Assembly (NCBI RefSeq): GCF_964340395.1
Contig: NC_135557.1
Span: 22,703,725-22,763,724, forward strand
Direction: 5' to 3'
DNA from: Glandiceps talaboti
Lineage: Eukaryota > Hemichordata > Enteropneusta > Spengelidae
Length of the DNA: 60,000 nt
Positions within the stretch are counted from its first letter, which is position 1. Every line of letters begins with the position of its first letter. The notes beneath the pieces were generated by a model that was not told the DNA's origin, ran no database searches, and saw nothing but the letters and a program-made list of their open reading frames with translations. The translations under genes were made by a program, and so were the position numbers. Shown piece after piece: positions 12,880 to 33,273 of this stretch.

Positions 12880-14240
12880 AAACATTATTGATGTAAATCG
12901 TTCACACGATCGACTCTATTGCGACAAGTACGACTGGATTTTTAAACGATTGACCTTTGACACACTTGATAGATTCATTGGCACCAAAGTACTGAGTAGG
13001 GCCATATAAGCTTAATGGCTGAAGTTTTTTATTTATAATTTTAGCATAAATTTTATCCATATTTCAATAAAAAGACATTTAAACTGATATTTACGTTTCA
13101 ATTAGGACAAAATGAGATATATTTCATGGGTACTATGCAGTCAACAAGTCGATAGCAGAGAACAATAGACATTTACAATATACAAACTTGTGTATGCAAG
13201 TTGATCAAACAACAATTTTCACAATGATGTCTTTTGTAAAATCCCACATTAATACACACTTTTGGCTGCTGGATACAGCAAGATCAAGTTGTATTTGGAA
13301 AGAGAGTTTCGTTTACATTAACTCAGTTAGTAAGACTATCCTCAATATCGATATTTCTGTGTTCAACCATAAAACTGCTGTTATGTACACCAAACCTGAC
13401 TTGCCAAATGATCGGCTTTGATTGAGATGTCTACGTGACATACAGTCGTTTGGAGAATGCTCCTTTTATATGATTTACGCTATATAGTGAATTACTAGTA
13501 TTTGCCAATTAAAGAAGTCTTCAGTGGTCTGTTCACGTACCTACCTGTATGTCCAGTAGCGAAGGTGATGTACAATCTTCATATTAACTACAGAATATAT
13601 AGCCTGGCATAAGACATAAATGATACAGGCAACCAAAATATGTATGTCATGTGTCTGTATCACTGTTGTGCATACACCGATACTGGCTGTCGAGAACTTT
13701 GATTAAGGTCACATATATTTTTTGTATAATAATGTATATATGTAACTTAAAAGTGTTAGGAATTTGTTTCCATAGCAACTTACATATTTTTAAAGTAAAC
13801 TAGCAATAATTATTCCATGTGGTTTCACTTTCAACAAATTAGGATACCTGTTTTCTAGCATTAAACTATTCCTGTACGGTATTTCGACGGGAAAAGTGGG
13901 GCAAGGGCAGACGTTAGTGTTTGATTTATAATGTTAAATTTGCAATAGTCACTTCATAAACAGGGTAGATAGCAGCTACTTGGTTTTTATAGCAGGTGTA
14001 GTCTGATGTGATTATAGTCAACTTGAGGCAGCTTAATATAGACTTGTTACTTTTATTAATACTATATATAGTTTGGTGTCGAAGATTTCTATAGTAACGG
14101 CAAATCCACCTCGAATAAATCATTTGAATGATAAGGCACTTTCAGACAGGACTGTCACAGTTCGTTATATCGTTGACATGAATTTAGTTTGCTTTGTAGG
14201 GAAAGTCTTTCCTTTGCGATGCAATGCAAACAGACAAAGC
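12880..14240. other. intergenic, no gene seen
   Basis: Only short frames without recognisable domains. No repeat array is present. Confidence 0.45.
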
Positions 14241-14244
14241 TTTT

Positions 14245-14298
<54 letters not shown>

Positions 14299-14361
14299 CC
14301 AACCAACCAACCAACCAACCAACCAACCAACCAATCAATCAATTAATTAATCAATCAATCA
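14245..14361. repeat. (TCAA)n-(CCAA)n-(TCAA)n array
   Basis: Tetranucleotide array changing from TCAA to CCAA and back. A short CCAA run follows at about 14446-14466. Confidence 0.95.
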
Positions 14362-14469
14362 GTTCGTATGTCTGTCGACCAGTCTATTAGACTATAGGTC
14401 CTGGAAGTTATTGCGATTTTGTCAGTCACCCAACCAGTCATGCAACCAACCAACCAACCAACCAACTAA

Positions 14470-15426
14470 CCCGCCCACCCATTCAATCGTACTGTCTTAG
14501 TATGTAGCCGTTTCTTATTGGATATTGTTTCTGCAGAGTCAAAGAATAATGACATAAAGCGGGCTGTATCATCTTCAACTTTTAATACATGCATTTGTGA
14601 TGAGCACTCCATGAAGTTACATCCAAACACCCAACACCACTCCCGTCAGAACCCCAAATGAAATAGTTTCAAAAGTGAAGACAACAAGGACTTAAGTTAT
14701 AGTTTGTTCAGTTCAAGCCAGATAGCTAACCCGCTGACTTATATCAGGCCTAGCTGTATAACCTACATGTACATGTAGGCTTGAGATAGTGAGCCGTGTG
14801 GGCTAGCAAGATACCACAAAGTATCTCCACTGAATGTACGCCTCATGATCACATCTCACTCCTCTGGATACTGTAGTATCTAGTTTCATATACCTTGTTG
14901 AATAACTTAGAGTCAATCACCTTGTGTGAGTCATCGCACGTAAGGTGTACGAGACTATATGTTTAATGAGTTGGCATTCTGGACTATCGCCAGTTGATAG
15001 GGGACAATGGAATGGGCAAAGTTTGTTGTCCTAACACATCTCAAGTAATCATACAACATAGTCCAAATCGATTTGGGATTGGTTGGTAATCGTTAGCTGT
15101 GTCATTTGACGTGCCCCAATACACTGTGATAATTCAAATTTATGAGAAATACTTGACATCATGTATAATCCTATACCCACATATTGCTTGTCCGATTACT
15201 TATTAACGAAGAAGCCAAACCCGAGTACACTTATACTTGAAGAAAATTGAGTTTTTTTATTCAATCGCTGGAATTTTAAAAGACACAAAATGACAATAGT
15301 ATCATTCTCAGATTGTCCTTATACTGTTTGTCATTTATTAGTCTTAGTGCCGAACACTTCACCAATCATATAGTTTTATTCGATTTCATCGCCCAAAGAA
15401 TAAAAAATACTAACACGAAATTGGTA

Positions 15427-15435
<9 letters not shown>
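14470..15435. other. intergenic, no gene seen
   Basis: No coding or repeat signal beyond a perfect palindrome CCTACATGTACATGTAGG near 14763. Confidence 0.45.
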
Positions 15436-15436
<1 letters not shown>

Positions 15437-15511
<75 letters not shown>

Positions 15512-15512
15512 T
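15437..15512. repeat. (GA)n microsatellite
   Basis: GA dinucleotide run with AAAGA interruptions. Confidence 0.95.
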
Positions 15513-16767
15513 ATGATGGGGTCAGGAAGAGTCAGTGATAGACACAGACAAATGTGTACCATATATACATTAAAACAGCGAAACAAAGCCAGACTACAAC
15601 GTTTATATTGCCAAATAGATTGTATAAACGCTTATTTCCTGAAGTATATGCTTTGGACGGCACTCTCAGCCATTATTTTGTTCTTTTGTAAAAGCACTCG
15701 CCCAAATTCTCCGAAATAATGATGATAATATTAACGTAGAATTCAAAATATTATGTCATACTCAATAGTTCACAAAGGCGTTTTGATATATCCACCCTAA
15801 CTGATCTTCGATACATAATTACACCGACACGAAAGATGACTGAATGTAGTGATCCTTATCGACGGCTTCTTAGATCTCTTGGCCGAGTGTTCAGACTGGC
15901 GCCGATATCAGCAGCATAGTCACGTGTATTGCTATTAGCCTACCAGTATTTAACTTTTAGTAGAGGGACATCTAAGCTAACACAGGAAAGGTGTTGTCTC
16001 ATATAAATGTATACGTGTACATTTTCATTTGTTTTCACATCTCATTTATACAGCCACATCTACGATAACAAGGTGTGTTTTTACGACCAAATTGTCAAAT
16101 ATTTGCAGTGAAGGTTTGCAACGATAACAAAGCAGAAACAGAACAATGGGAAAGGGTTTTCAATTATGAAATCCTGTTTGTATTTTCACGTTCAATTAAT
16201 AAAACCATACACTGTGTTTTATGGTGTTACTTCACAACTAAGAGAGTTTCCATACTAGTATAAAACAGGTGCAGTTGTCGGTGAGGTTTTAATCTTTTTA
16301 TGAGTTTCCGCATGTTGCATAGGTGTTTTATCAATTATTGAAGGTGATAAACTTTAATGTGTTTATGTCTGCATATGTGATGGTATATATTGCACATTTA
16401 TAAAGCTTTATTGCTTTGACAAGAAGTACATCATATATTATTTCAGTGAATGTGGCAATATGGTCCGATATTGAGGGACTCCCACTGACTGCTGTATTAG
16501 TCTGTGTGGATGTTGAGGTGCGATATATTTCGTGGCAGCAGAGATTGATTATTGAGGAAATTTCTACAATTTACCCGTGTTTGTCGGAAGTTCTACCACC
16601 TGTGTCTATACTATGGTAGTGTTCTGTCCTTTAGTGTATGTTGTTGTAGCTAGCTAGTTTTAATTTATTTGTGTTTGCTTTTCCCTGTCATTCTGTATTT
16701 GTTTACATATCACGATAACTTTGTATCTATATGTTAGTCTTTCTGTGGTTTTGTCTATATACGTGTC

Positions 16768-16769
16768 CC

Positions 16770-16831
<62 letters not shown>

Positions 16832-16954
16832 CTAACATGTGCATGCGTGCGTGGGTGTATGTATGATGTATTTATACATGCATGTATGTATGTATGTATG
16901 TATGTATGTATGTATGTATGTATGTATGTATGTATGTATGTATGTTCTTCCCCC

Positions 16955-17010
<56 letters not shown>

Positions 17011-17042
17011 TTCTCTCTCTCCCTCCCTCCCTCCCTCTCTTT
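16768..17042. repeat. compound (CTGT)n-(ATGT)n-(CTGT)n-(CTCT/CCCT)n
   Basis: Four array blocks in this order. The same motif set recurs at 19429-19615 in reverse-complement orientation and at 24023-24306. Confidence 0.95.
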
Positions 17043-17558
17043 CAATACGTGACTGTATGTTGTATGTAGGTTTATGTGAAAACAGCAGGGTGTATTGTTG
17101 ACTAATTGACAGACAATTGTTTGTTACACTGGCCGTACCTACCGTTATGTGACCTGTATAAATGATAGCTCACATGTTAACATGTTGACCCAGGAAGTCA
17201 TTAAGTTAATCTCATTAGGAATACTAAAACCATTAAGAGAGTCGTTTGGTGATAATTGATGGCGATAAGTTAGTTTTATATCAAAAGAATACTTAACATA
17301 AAAGGACTGAGATTAGGTTACCATTGACCTAAATCAGCCTAGAATGTATTTGTGACACTTAATCACGGTAAACCCCCATTGGTTAAATCAAGTGTCCGAT
17401 CCTGGTAGTATCAGTAGTGAATGTAAATATTTATGCTAAATAAGATACAGTTAATGAGATAAACATTTCATGATAGAATAGACTGTCTGAATTAGAGTTT
17501 GTAAAATAACAATTACCACTCACTAGAGTTGGAGTCACTATTATCAATTATAGAGATC

Positions 17559-17667
17559 ATCATCGTCGTCGTCGTCGTCGTCGTGTTCAACACACCACCA
17601 CTACCACTACTACTACCACCACCACTACCACCACCCCTTTTCCTCCTCACCAGCACCAGCACCATCC

Positions 17668-17729
<62 letters not shown>

Positions 17730-17862
17730 CCACCACCATAATCACCACCACTACTAACACCCTCCTCCTTATCATCACCACCACCAACACCACCATCAGC
17801 ACCAACACCATCACCACCACCACCACCACCACCATCAGCAGCTGTACTACTATCACTCTCCC

Positions 17863-17906
<44 letters not shown>

Positions 17907-17922
17907 CCATCACCATCACCAC

Positions 17923-17961
<39 letters not shown>

Positions 17962-17985
17962 AATCACCACCACCACCACCACCGC
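17559..17985. repeat. trinucleotide (CAT/CAC/GTC)n field
   Basis: About 430 bp of trinucleotides, mainly CAT and CAC, ending about 140 bp before the first receptor exon. Poly-Asp (minus) and poly-Ser/Val (plus) frames through it are artefacts. Confidence 0.9.
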
Positions 17986-18128
17986 CTCTGTTAAATGCAC
18001 CTATCACACTCTTCCATGTTCTCGCTCTATACGCACCGCAATACCATTCCCTTAGTATACTAGTTATACAAATCGAAACATCAGACAAATAGATTATAAC
18101 ATAAATCAAACTATTTTATTATTTGCAG

Positions 18129-25365
<7,237 letters not shown>

Positions 25366-27194
25366 TACAATCAAATTGTTAATGTAAAACTGTAATAGAA
25401 AGGCTATAAAAGTGTAATGCTAAACAGTCACCACTAGCAAATGAGATAAGGTTGCAATTGTATATATGTACTTACTGACAACACGACAGAGAATATAAGA
25501 CCTTTAGATGTAAGGTTCTTGTAGTACTGGTACGAAAATTGGGTTGTAAATTAAAAGCATGCACCTGTAATATAGTTTAATAACGTTTGTCTAAAGGGAA
25601 AAAGAACAAACTTGCACGTCTCATACAAGTACTTTTAACACATGAAAAAGTTGAGAACAAAACAGATTTAGCGAGGAGTATGGATTTCCCTGAGAAGTAT
25701 GCCTGTACATGTACTGGAAACGTAGGCTATAACCTGTGAGACACAACTACTAACTGCCCAGATATAGAGTTTTATACTTAAACTGATATCATGGCTTGAA
25801 AAAGTCTTAAAGAATAACCAACTCAAAATTGACATTTCATTTTTTTCATAAGCGTCCTTGAAGAACTCAATTGTAGAAAGAACTCTGAGTCCTCTATACA
25901 TATGTAAATATCTGTACAGTTTCTATTTATAATATATATATATATGTGATGTTTATATTATATTTCAAAACATGGAACCATATATCAGAGCTACGTTTAT
26001 GAAATATGTTACCTGCAGAGGTCTAAGGTTATATCGACAGTGGCGTTTTGTATTTCTAATACCCTACAATCATAGTCCTACCTGTACTGATGACCAAGAG
26101 TATCGTGACGTCATCACTGTGTCGGTGCGAATGATCTACGCAATTGCCACTTAAGCTTGTCGAGGATTTCTTTCACTTGGTTTGTTTGCAGGGCGGTATA
26201 ACAGTTTACTGAACTAGGTCGTTTGGCCAATTAATGCTGTATTTTTGACATCAATCAATTGTATGTCATCTTATATGAGAACTCTCTTGTTAATATTACA
26301 ACTATTTTATAATAAATATATGAAAACATATCATGCTTGTCTGAGATGGTATTTTGAGGCCCCTATCCGAAAATGTAGTATGTGCACAGTGGCCTGCTGG
26401 AGGGGGGGGGGGGCTTCCGCCCCTAATTGGTGATACATGTAGCTGTATTACCTTTGTGATATGTTTTCTAGAGGAAGCCTTTGGTCTAAAGCGAATTCTT
26501 TTGTTCAAATGGAAGAGTCTAGAACGGGGCCCCGGAAGGGGGCATGACGTCAGAATTCACATCTTATCGGTCCTTTTCTCAGGTTGATATTTGTATATTG
26601 TCGTTCCAAAGACGCGTGAGAAATGATGAGATTAAAGACATCATTGCTACATGTGATTAAAATAACATGGTGGACTTGTTTTTAGAATATGTCACATTAT
26701 GAATTGTGCTTGGTCTATTGTGTGTGGTTGACCTTTAGACAATATAATGGCTATAAAATTGGGAGTTGGCTACCGGTAACCCCCCCCCCCCCCCACACAC
26801 ACACACACCCATCCACGCTTTGTAGTATAAAAGCGCCAGGTAAAGATAAGCCAAAAGGGCGCCCCCAATGACGAAATTGGTGCTCGGGGCAAGACTTCGA
26901 AATTGTCCAGTTATGATGAAAGATGTAACACGGATTAGAAGTTGCTGTTTACGCGGCCATAGATATCACATGTCACATGGCAAAGTTACTGACAATCACC
27001 ACTATTTCAACTCACTGTAAGTACATTTTAGTTTTACAGTAACCTTAGCATGTTCAGAAGAAAATGTGTCAAGAATTTACACCTTCAATCAAGAAAATAT
27101 CCTTGCAATTGACGTCCTTAAAACGACACAGCTTGCATTCAAGCCTGGGTGTTCTCGTCAGATTATCTTGGGGTTTGAAAGCCTGCCTACGTCA

Positions 27195-27225
<31 letters not shown>

Positions 27226-27650
27226 TGAGGTCATGGATTCAATGAACATATGTAATGGCTACTTGAAAACCCACAAGTTCAAGGGTCATGGATCAGATCT
27301 TGAACTTTTTACTGGGTTATTTTAGTTTCATATAATGAATTACACATGTTATTGTACTTAGTAAACTGAAACAGATTTGATCACAAAAAAAATCTATAGC
27401 AAACTAAGTAGTCATGGCAACTGAACTATTTGACGGAATCGTAGGGATAATGCTGTTGAAAAAACCAGCCATTACTATAGTGATTACATATTCATTTCAA
27501 GTCTGCAAGCGATATAAATACATAGGAATCACGATACTATGTTCACACTCAGCTCAAATTACTCACAATACCCCGTGCTGGCCCATTCCCTGAACTATGT
27601 AATCATTGGCATCTGAAACTGAGAATTACATGTATATAGAAACTAGCGAC
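25366..27650. other. 3-prime flank of receptor gene, no gene seen
   Basis: Probably starts with the receptor 3-prime UTR. An AATAAA at 26311-26316 is a possible polyadenylation signal but is weak evidence alone. Other contents are poly-G at 26402-26413, poly-C at 26781-26793 and a GTC trinucleotide run at 27196-27225. Confidence 0.4.
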
Positions 27651-27656
27651 ATTTGA

Positions 27657-27822
27657 CATGCATACATACATACATACATACATACATACATACATACATA
27701 CATACATACATACATACATACATGCATACATGCATGCATGCATGCATGCATGCATACATACATACATACATACATACATACATACATACATACATACATA
27801 CATACATACATACATACATACA

Positions 27823-27853
<31 letters not shown>

Positions 27854-27863
27854 CATACATACA

Positions 27864-27894
<31 letters not shown>

Positions 27895-27952
27895 CATACA
27901 TACATACATACATACATACATACATACATACATACATACATACATACATACA

Positions 27953-27983
<31 letters not shown>

Positions 27984-28011
27984 CATACATACATTACATA
28001 CATTACATACA

Positions 28012-28042
<31 letters not shown>

Positions 28043-28065
28043 CATACATACATACATTACATACA

Positions 28066-28096
<31 letters not shown>

Positions 28097-28270
28097 CATA
28101 CATACATACATACATACATACATACATACATACATACATACATACATACATACATACACACACATACATATATACATACATACATACATACATACATACA
28201 TACATACATACATACATACATACATACATACATACATACATACATACATACATACATACATACATACATG
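27657..28270. repeat. (CATA)n array with CATG and CATTA interruptions
   Basis: Over 600 bp of CATA tetramers. A CATG block lies at 27721-27752, single-base-shift ATTACATA interruptions at about 27822, 27862, 27950 and 27992-28067, and a CA/TA break near 28157. Frames through it are artefacts. Confidence 0.95.
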
Positions 28271-28449
28271 CATCGCTATTGTACATCGTTCATGAAAATA
28301 AGGCGACTGATCGTCGGACACGGGGAAATATCAATATTAAGCTTAGAACTTGTATTGAACATACATCCCTGTTAGAACTTCGGTGGACATACACGTTCGG
28401 ATGAGTGAACATTTCGGATAATCGGAGTTCAGATAATATGTGTTTTAAT

Positions 28450-28770
28450 CACAGTCAGTTGTGAGCTAATATTCTATACCAGGATGATAATATTCTATAC
28501 TAGGATGATAATATTTTATACTAGGATGATAATATTCTATACTAGGATGATAATATTCTATTCTATTCTAGGATGATAATATTCTATTCCAGGATGATAA
28601 TATTCTATACTAGGATGATAATATTCTATTCTAGGATGATAATATTCTATACTAGGATGATAATATTCTATACTAGGATGATAATATTCTATTCTATTCT
28701 AGGATGATAATATTCTATTCCAGGATGATAATATTCTATACTAGGATGAAAATATTCTATTCTAGGATGT
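28450..28770. repeat. 21-bp minisatellite related to the 44.3-kb palindrome arm
   Basis: About 14 copies of a 21-bp unit, CTAGGATGATAATATTCTATA, with occasional 5-bp insertions (ATTCT). It begins CACAGTCAGTTGTGAGCTAA, then ATATTC, matching the terminal sequence of the palindromic element at 44280-44551 (CACAGTCAACTTGTGAACTA). The minisatellite therefore looks like an expansion from such an element end. Confidence 0.9.
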
Positions 28771-29098
28771 CACAAACGTATAATTGATATATATCCAGCG
28801 TTCAAAATAAACACTGTCCCACTGGTCCGGGGCTATTTGTTTTACCGCCGGGTTAGTGATTATAAAAATTGTTGATCCGGCAATCCAGCCGTTTTGTTGA
28901 AATATTAACCTACGATTATTAGGTCATACAATATGACAAACGCCCATCAAAAATAGAATTCACCTTATTGTCGAGTAAATTATAAAATCTCAGAACCGTA
29001 ATGTGGTCAGACACATTTTACATGATTGTAGTTGTCGACTGACTGTGTCTTAATACTAGACAGTTATCAGTTAGTGGCATGATCGGTCGATCACTTAC

Positions 29099-29362
29099 GG
29101 TTTTTATATTGTAAAAGTTAAAGGTCAACATTCTCAGTCTGGGCCATGGGTTATTGACACTCCTGGATGCCTGTACGTAGTACGATCCAACAATGACATC
29201 TTGAATATACAGTACATATGACGTCATCCTCTTGGCGTCTATTGCACATACAAAAATGCAGACTACTTTAATGCAAGAAGCAGTAGTGTTGAGGCTATAG
29301 TTCATGTCACACGTCAACAATGATTCCAACGTAAATCTTGTCTGTTTGCTATTAACGTTATC
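29099..29362 (-). CDS. candidate exon, unidentified protein
   Basis: On the minus strand an acceptor (AATTTACAG) ends at 29363 and a consensus donor (GTAAGT) starts at 29098. Between them lie 264 nt, exactly 88 open codons, phase 0 at both ends. The translation looks protein-like: FTLESLLTCDMNYSLN, then TTASCIKVVC and DAKRMTSYVLYIQDVIVGSY. The Cys spacing SCxxxxC followed by alternating hydrophobics faintly recalls integrin-alpha calf regions, but I do not claim identity. No partner exon is proven. It could be a pseudogene fragment. Confidence 0.35.
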
Positions 29363-29789
29363 CTGTAAATTTAGGGAGCCTGCAACAGTTACAAGGGGGG
29401 GGGGCGGGGGTAATCAGGCCCGGGCTCTTGTGTAAAACGTGACCATCCCCGCAAATTTCATTCTCTACAATATAACCCCCTCCCCCCCCCCTCCTTTACA
29501 ATATTTCAAACACATTATTGTAATGCTGTCGGACATGAAAATGTGACACTAGAACAGAATCAATGGTTTAAAGGACTTAATCCCACTCTTGCCACCGGCC
29601 CGAAAGTTTAAAAGGCAATGGTTATTTTCCAACTACTACCACCACAATAACTTTATGTGAAAGCACTGCATTAATCAATACCAGGTACTGTGTTTGGATC
29701 TCACTGGCTGAGCGGAAGTTTAAGCCGAGAATGTTAACTCTCCGGGAACGGTACCAATGGCCAGCTCTGGTAGGGTGTGTGGCCAGCGC

Positions 29790-30030
29790 TGGAAAACCCA
29801 GACCCCATTTTAGACCCACTTTGACCAAAAATCAATATCCCGTTTTAGACCATTACAGGTTTTTAAAAAGATGAAAGTTTAGACAAAATACATTTCCTTA
29901 GGAGGCAAAAGTTTGGGTAATTAAGATTTGGTAAAAAACAATGGACCACATTTTAGACCAAGGAAAATAAAAAATAATGCAAAGTGGACCCTATTTTAAA
30001 CTCTTCAGCTAGAAAAAGACAGACCCCATT
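29790..30030. repeat. diverged repeats of a CATTTTAGACC word
   Basis: CCCATTTTAGACC or close variants (CCGTTTTAGACC, CACATTTTAGACC, CCTATTTTAAAC) occur at least five times in about 240 bp with irregular spacing. Probably an old tandem repeat or element. Confidence 0.55.
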
Positions 30031-30598
30031 TTAGACCAAAGAGCTAGATAGAAAACACACCTCAAAGGGCCAAGGACGGCACATATATGTATACTCAAAT
30101 AAGAGGAGTAGTCCCCCCCCCCCGGGGGGTTAACTCCCATACACTGGATGGGTAAACTCCAAATATTGTCTGGACCGAGGTCAACATTATCCCTAATACC
30201 TTACCCAACTGTTCCCGTTTTACTCCCGTGAGACCCACTTCTCTCCTCAAATCACAATGAACTAACAATAACTTCCCTGTATGTTTGTCAGCAGCGATTT
30301 TATGATATGGGCTGATATTATTGTACACCTAATCCTAACCCTAACCCATAATTTAAGACAACATTGGTATGTTCATTACCATGGTTGCATGGTTGTTATT
30401 GTAAAAGGGAAACGTGTTTGGAGCACATCATATCAATAGCTAATAACAATGCAAAGCAAAGTGTCAACGATCATTATGATATTATTTTTTAGGAGTCATT
30501 AAATGTGCAACTATATGCCTATATTTTAATATAGATCAAATTAATTTCAGCTTAATTACTACATTTGTTATTTATCTCCAATCATTAAAATATAACAC

Positions 30599-30629
30599 CA
30601 GGTTATACATACAAGTATACTCTATCCTG

Positions 30630-30703
<74 letters not shown>

Positions 30704-30735
30704 CAGGATAGAGTATACTTGTATGTATAACCTGG
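30599..30735. repeat. palindrome 1 with (AT)n centre
   Basis: Arms of about 34 bp (CCAGGTTATACATACAAGTA and on to CCTGTTA) are perfect reverse complements around about 70 bp of AT. A 14-bp partial copy of the right end (TATGTATAACCTGG) follows immediately. Confidence 0.9.
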
Positions 30736-30749
30736 TATGTATAACCTGG

Positions 30750-30841
30750 TTGTCATACATAGTTGGCTGACCGTACCCCCCTAGCACCCGAATTAACATC
30801 TTGTCGTGATTACATTGTCAAAACTGATAATAACAAATTTA

Positions 30842-30907
<66 letters not shown>

Positions 30908-30999
30908 TAAATTTGTTATTATCAGTTTTGACAATGTAATCACGACAAGATGTTAATTCGGGTGCTAGGGAGGTACGGTCAGCCAACTATGTATGACAA
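30750..30999. repeat. palindrome 2 with (TA)n centre
   Basis: Arms of about 95 bp (starting TTGTCATACATAGTTGGCTG) are near-perfect reverse complements around about 60 bp of TA. It abuts palindrome 1. Confidence 0.92.
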
Positions 31000-31430
31000 C
31001 AGCGCCGTAAACAAGCTACCATCCTGCGGGTAATAGTGAAACAAATCCACAACAAGGTGTTACGTTCTATACAACAGAGTTACTCTGAAGGTTCACATAT
31101 ATTGTAGAATTGTCAAATATTGTTTGGACATTTTGAAAATGTACAGACAGACTTGTCTATAAATGTTATCATTTCCAATGTATTAACATAGATATAGAGA
31201 AGTATACGTGACATGTGCAATTAGAATTTAGTTGATGACGAATTCCATTCTACTTTTTGTACAATGCATTTATATTAGGTCAAAATACATTACAAACTAT
31301 TTTTAAAGCCCGCCACTTGAATATAAATTTACATTACTTTTGTCATAATAACACAGTAATGTTAATCGGGATACTAATATTTTTCCACTAAAATTGTATA
31401 TATTGTTTTCATTCTTACATGCAATCTTAC

Positions 31431-31584
31431 AACAAAAGTACGGAAGTTGAAACTTTCACACACCATATTGCTGTTAGCACAGCGGCCCGATATGAATTCA
31501 GCAATCCAGTCGTTGGGGAGGCAATACTGAATACGGGAAGAATTCGTTGAATTTCGACAAGAATTTGATATGGGGATTAATGAA
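31431..31584 (-). CDS. candidate exon, Cys-rich, unidentified
   Basis: Minus strand: an acceptor (AATTGTCTAG) ends at 31585 and a donor (GTAAGA) starts at 31430, with 154 nt and an open frame of 51 codons. It reads SNSCRNSTNSSRIQYCLPND and then WIAEFISGRCANSNMVCESF, with four spaced Cys and N-glycosylation motifs, so it looks like a secreted or extracellular segment. Another open stretch lies upstream at about 31653-31821 (LWTPNFFGGDTLDK; donor GTGAGC), but the phases do not join simply. The family is not recognised. Confidence 0.3.
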
Positions 31585-31961
31585 CTAGACAATTATTAGA
31601 TACGTTTAAATCACTAGATGTGTGTATTTTAAGTGGATATTTATGCGCTCACGAATATCAACAAAAATATGAATCAAATTAATGGCAGCTGTCTTGGAGC
31701 AAATGATGTTTCTGAATACTTTAATATTATATATTGTACTTAATACCGTGGATTTATCTAGCGTGTCACCGCCAAAGAAGTTAGGTGTCCAAAGGCACAG
31801 TTTGAATAAGTCAAGATGAAACTTTAGGCGTGGAAACAATTGGCAGGTAGATATATAGAACAATTTGAACAAAGGAATGATCCTATCTACTCGTTATGGC
31901 TGATAATATAACACTAATGCGAAAACTTGGAATTAAATCACTGGCCTTTAAGTAACTTAAG

Positions 31962-32225
31962 TAAGTAGGTAGGGAGGTAGGCAGGTAGGTAGGTTGGTAC
32001 AGGTATGTAGGTAGAGGTAGGTTGGTAGGTTGGTACAGATAGGTAGGTAGGAAGGTAGGTAGGTAGATAGATAGGTAGATACAATGTAGGTAGGTAGATA
32101 GGTAATGGGTGCGTGAGCGAGCAAGCGAGCGAGCGAGCAAACAAACAAACAAACCAGCCAGCCAGCCAGTCAGTCAGTCAGTCAGTCAGTCAGTCAGTCA
32201 GTCAGTCAGACAGTCAGTCAGTCAG
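31962..32225. repeat. degenerate tetranucleotide field (GTAG, AGCG, AAAC, CAGC, CAGT)
   Basis: GTAG/AGGT units grade into GAGC, AAAC, CAGC and finally CAGT arrays. Frames rich in Leu-Pro-Thr-Tyr on the minus strand are artefacts. Confidence 0.9.
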
Positions 32226-33273
32226 TATGTAAGTAAATAAGTAAGCACGCGAGTAAGCAAGTAAAAAGTGTTTCTGACACCACGAATCTTAATCTGCATA
32301 TTCCAAGTAAGTCTACAATCGCTCTTACTATAAAGATCAATAGACGTGTGTCTACTCAAAGAAAAAATCACCGGGTCATTAGTGTCAGCATGTAACCTTC
32401 GTTTCAAAAGGTTATTGACCTCCCGTGACTCGCCATTCCCCGACCTGGGTGTGTGTGTGTCACTGATATGTGTCATTGATAGCTTTAACTGTATGTCTGT
32501 ACAGAGTGTCATCGGATCTATAGAACCATGGAAGTACCACCCATGACTTGGTACTTTCGTGACAGAACACGGCGACATAAACAAGGAGAGGGGGTGGAAC
32601 TTGTGTTGATTAACTATGTGCTGTGTGTACACACTTTCCGATATGAAAAAAATTCTAGCTGTAATATTGTAAGAGCTATTCAATGACGATTGATACCATG
32701 GGAACAAGGGCAAGGAAGGTGTTATCAATTACATATGTGTATAGCGCACAATGTTTAATGGGCGCTCGGGCCCGCTCTTAGTATTTAGATAGTATATATA
32801 GGTAGGTAGGGCGAAGACAAGGAATAGCGCCCCTTGTGCTAGAATATGTTTGTGACGAGTTATATCTTCCCCTTTTCCAATTAAAAAAACAGACGTTATT
32901 CACAACTACTTCTGTTATTTGTCTAGGCGTATACTTCATTGTAAACAGTTGTTGTAAATGTCTTGTCAAATCGATTTTGAAGGAAAACTATAATATGCGT
33001 ACAAATGTAAATAAACAAACCCGATGTGACATGATCGTTATAAGTTAATTCATGCTCTCTACAAACTCTCATCTACATTGCTCACATTGGATACTAACTC
33101 GAGTACTCTTGGACACTCTTATATACTCGACTACAACTAAACACCCTCTCTGGGAAATTAGTGTCATATATTATAAATAGAGTCTTCCATCCATAGAACA
33201 GCTTGCCAGACAATGTTACACTAGTAAATGTTCTCATCATCAACATTTTCAAGATAAGGCTGGGTAGACACTA

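Noticed and set aside
16447-16615. Possible receptor ectodomain exon after a TTTCAG acceptor
   Set aside because: No consensus donor, phase incompatible with the 18129 exon, and no Venus-flytrap motif recognisable.
17513-18109. 198-codon Asp/Gly-rich frame
   Set aside because: Translation of a CAT/CAC trinucleotide array; no unique sequence with coding character.
27653-28404. 240-250 codon His-Thr-Tyr-Ile frames
   Set aside because: CATA tetranucleotide artefact.
28450-28770. CRISPR-like regular spacing of a short repeat
   Set aside because: Contiguous 21-bp minisatellite without unique spacers, in a eukaryotic genome, and derived from a palindromic element end.
30330-30348. Telomere-like CCTAACCCTAACCC
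   Set aside because: Only about two and a half units; common by chance or as a trace interstitial repeat.
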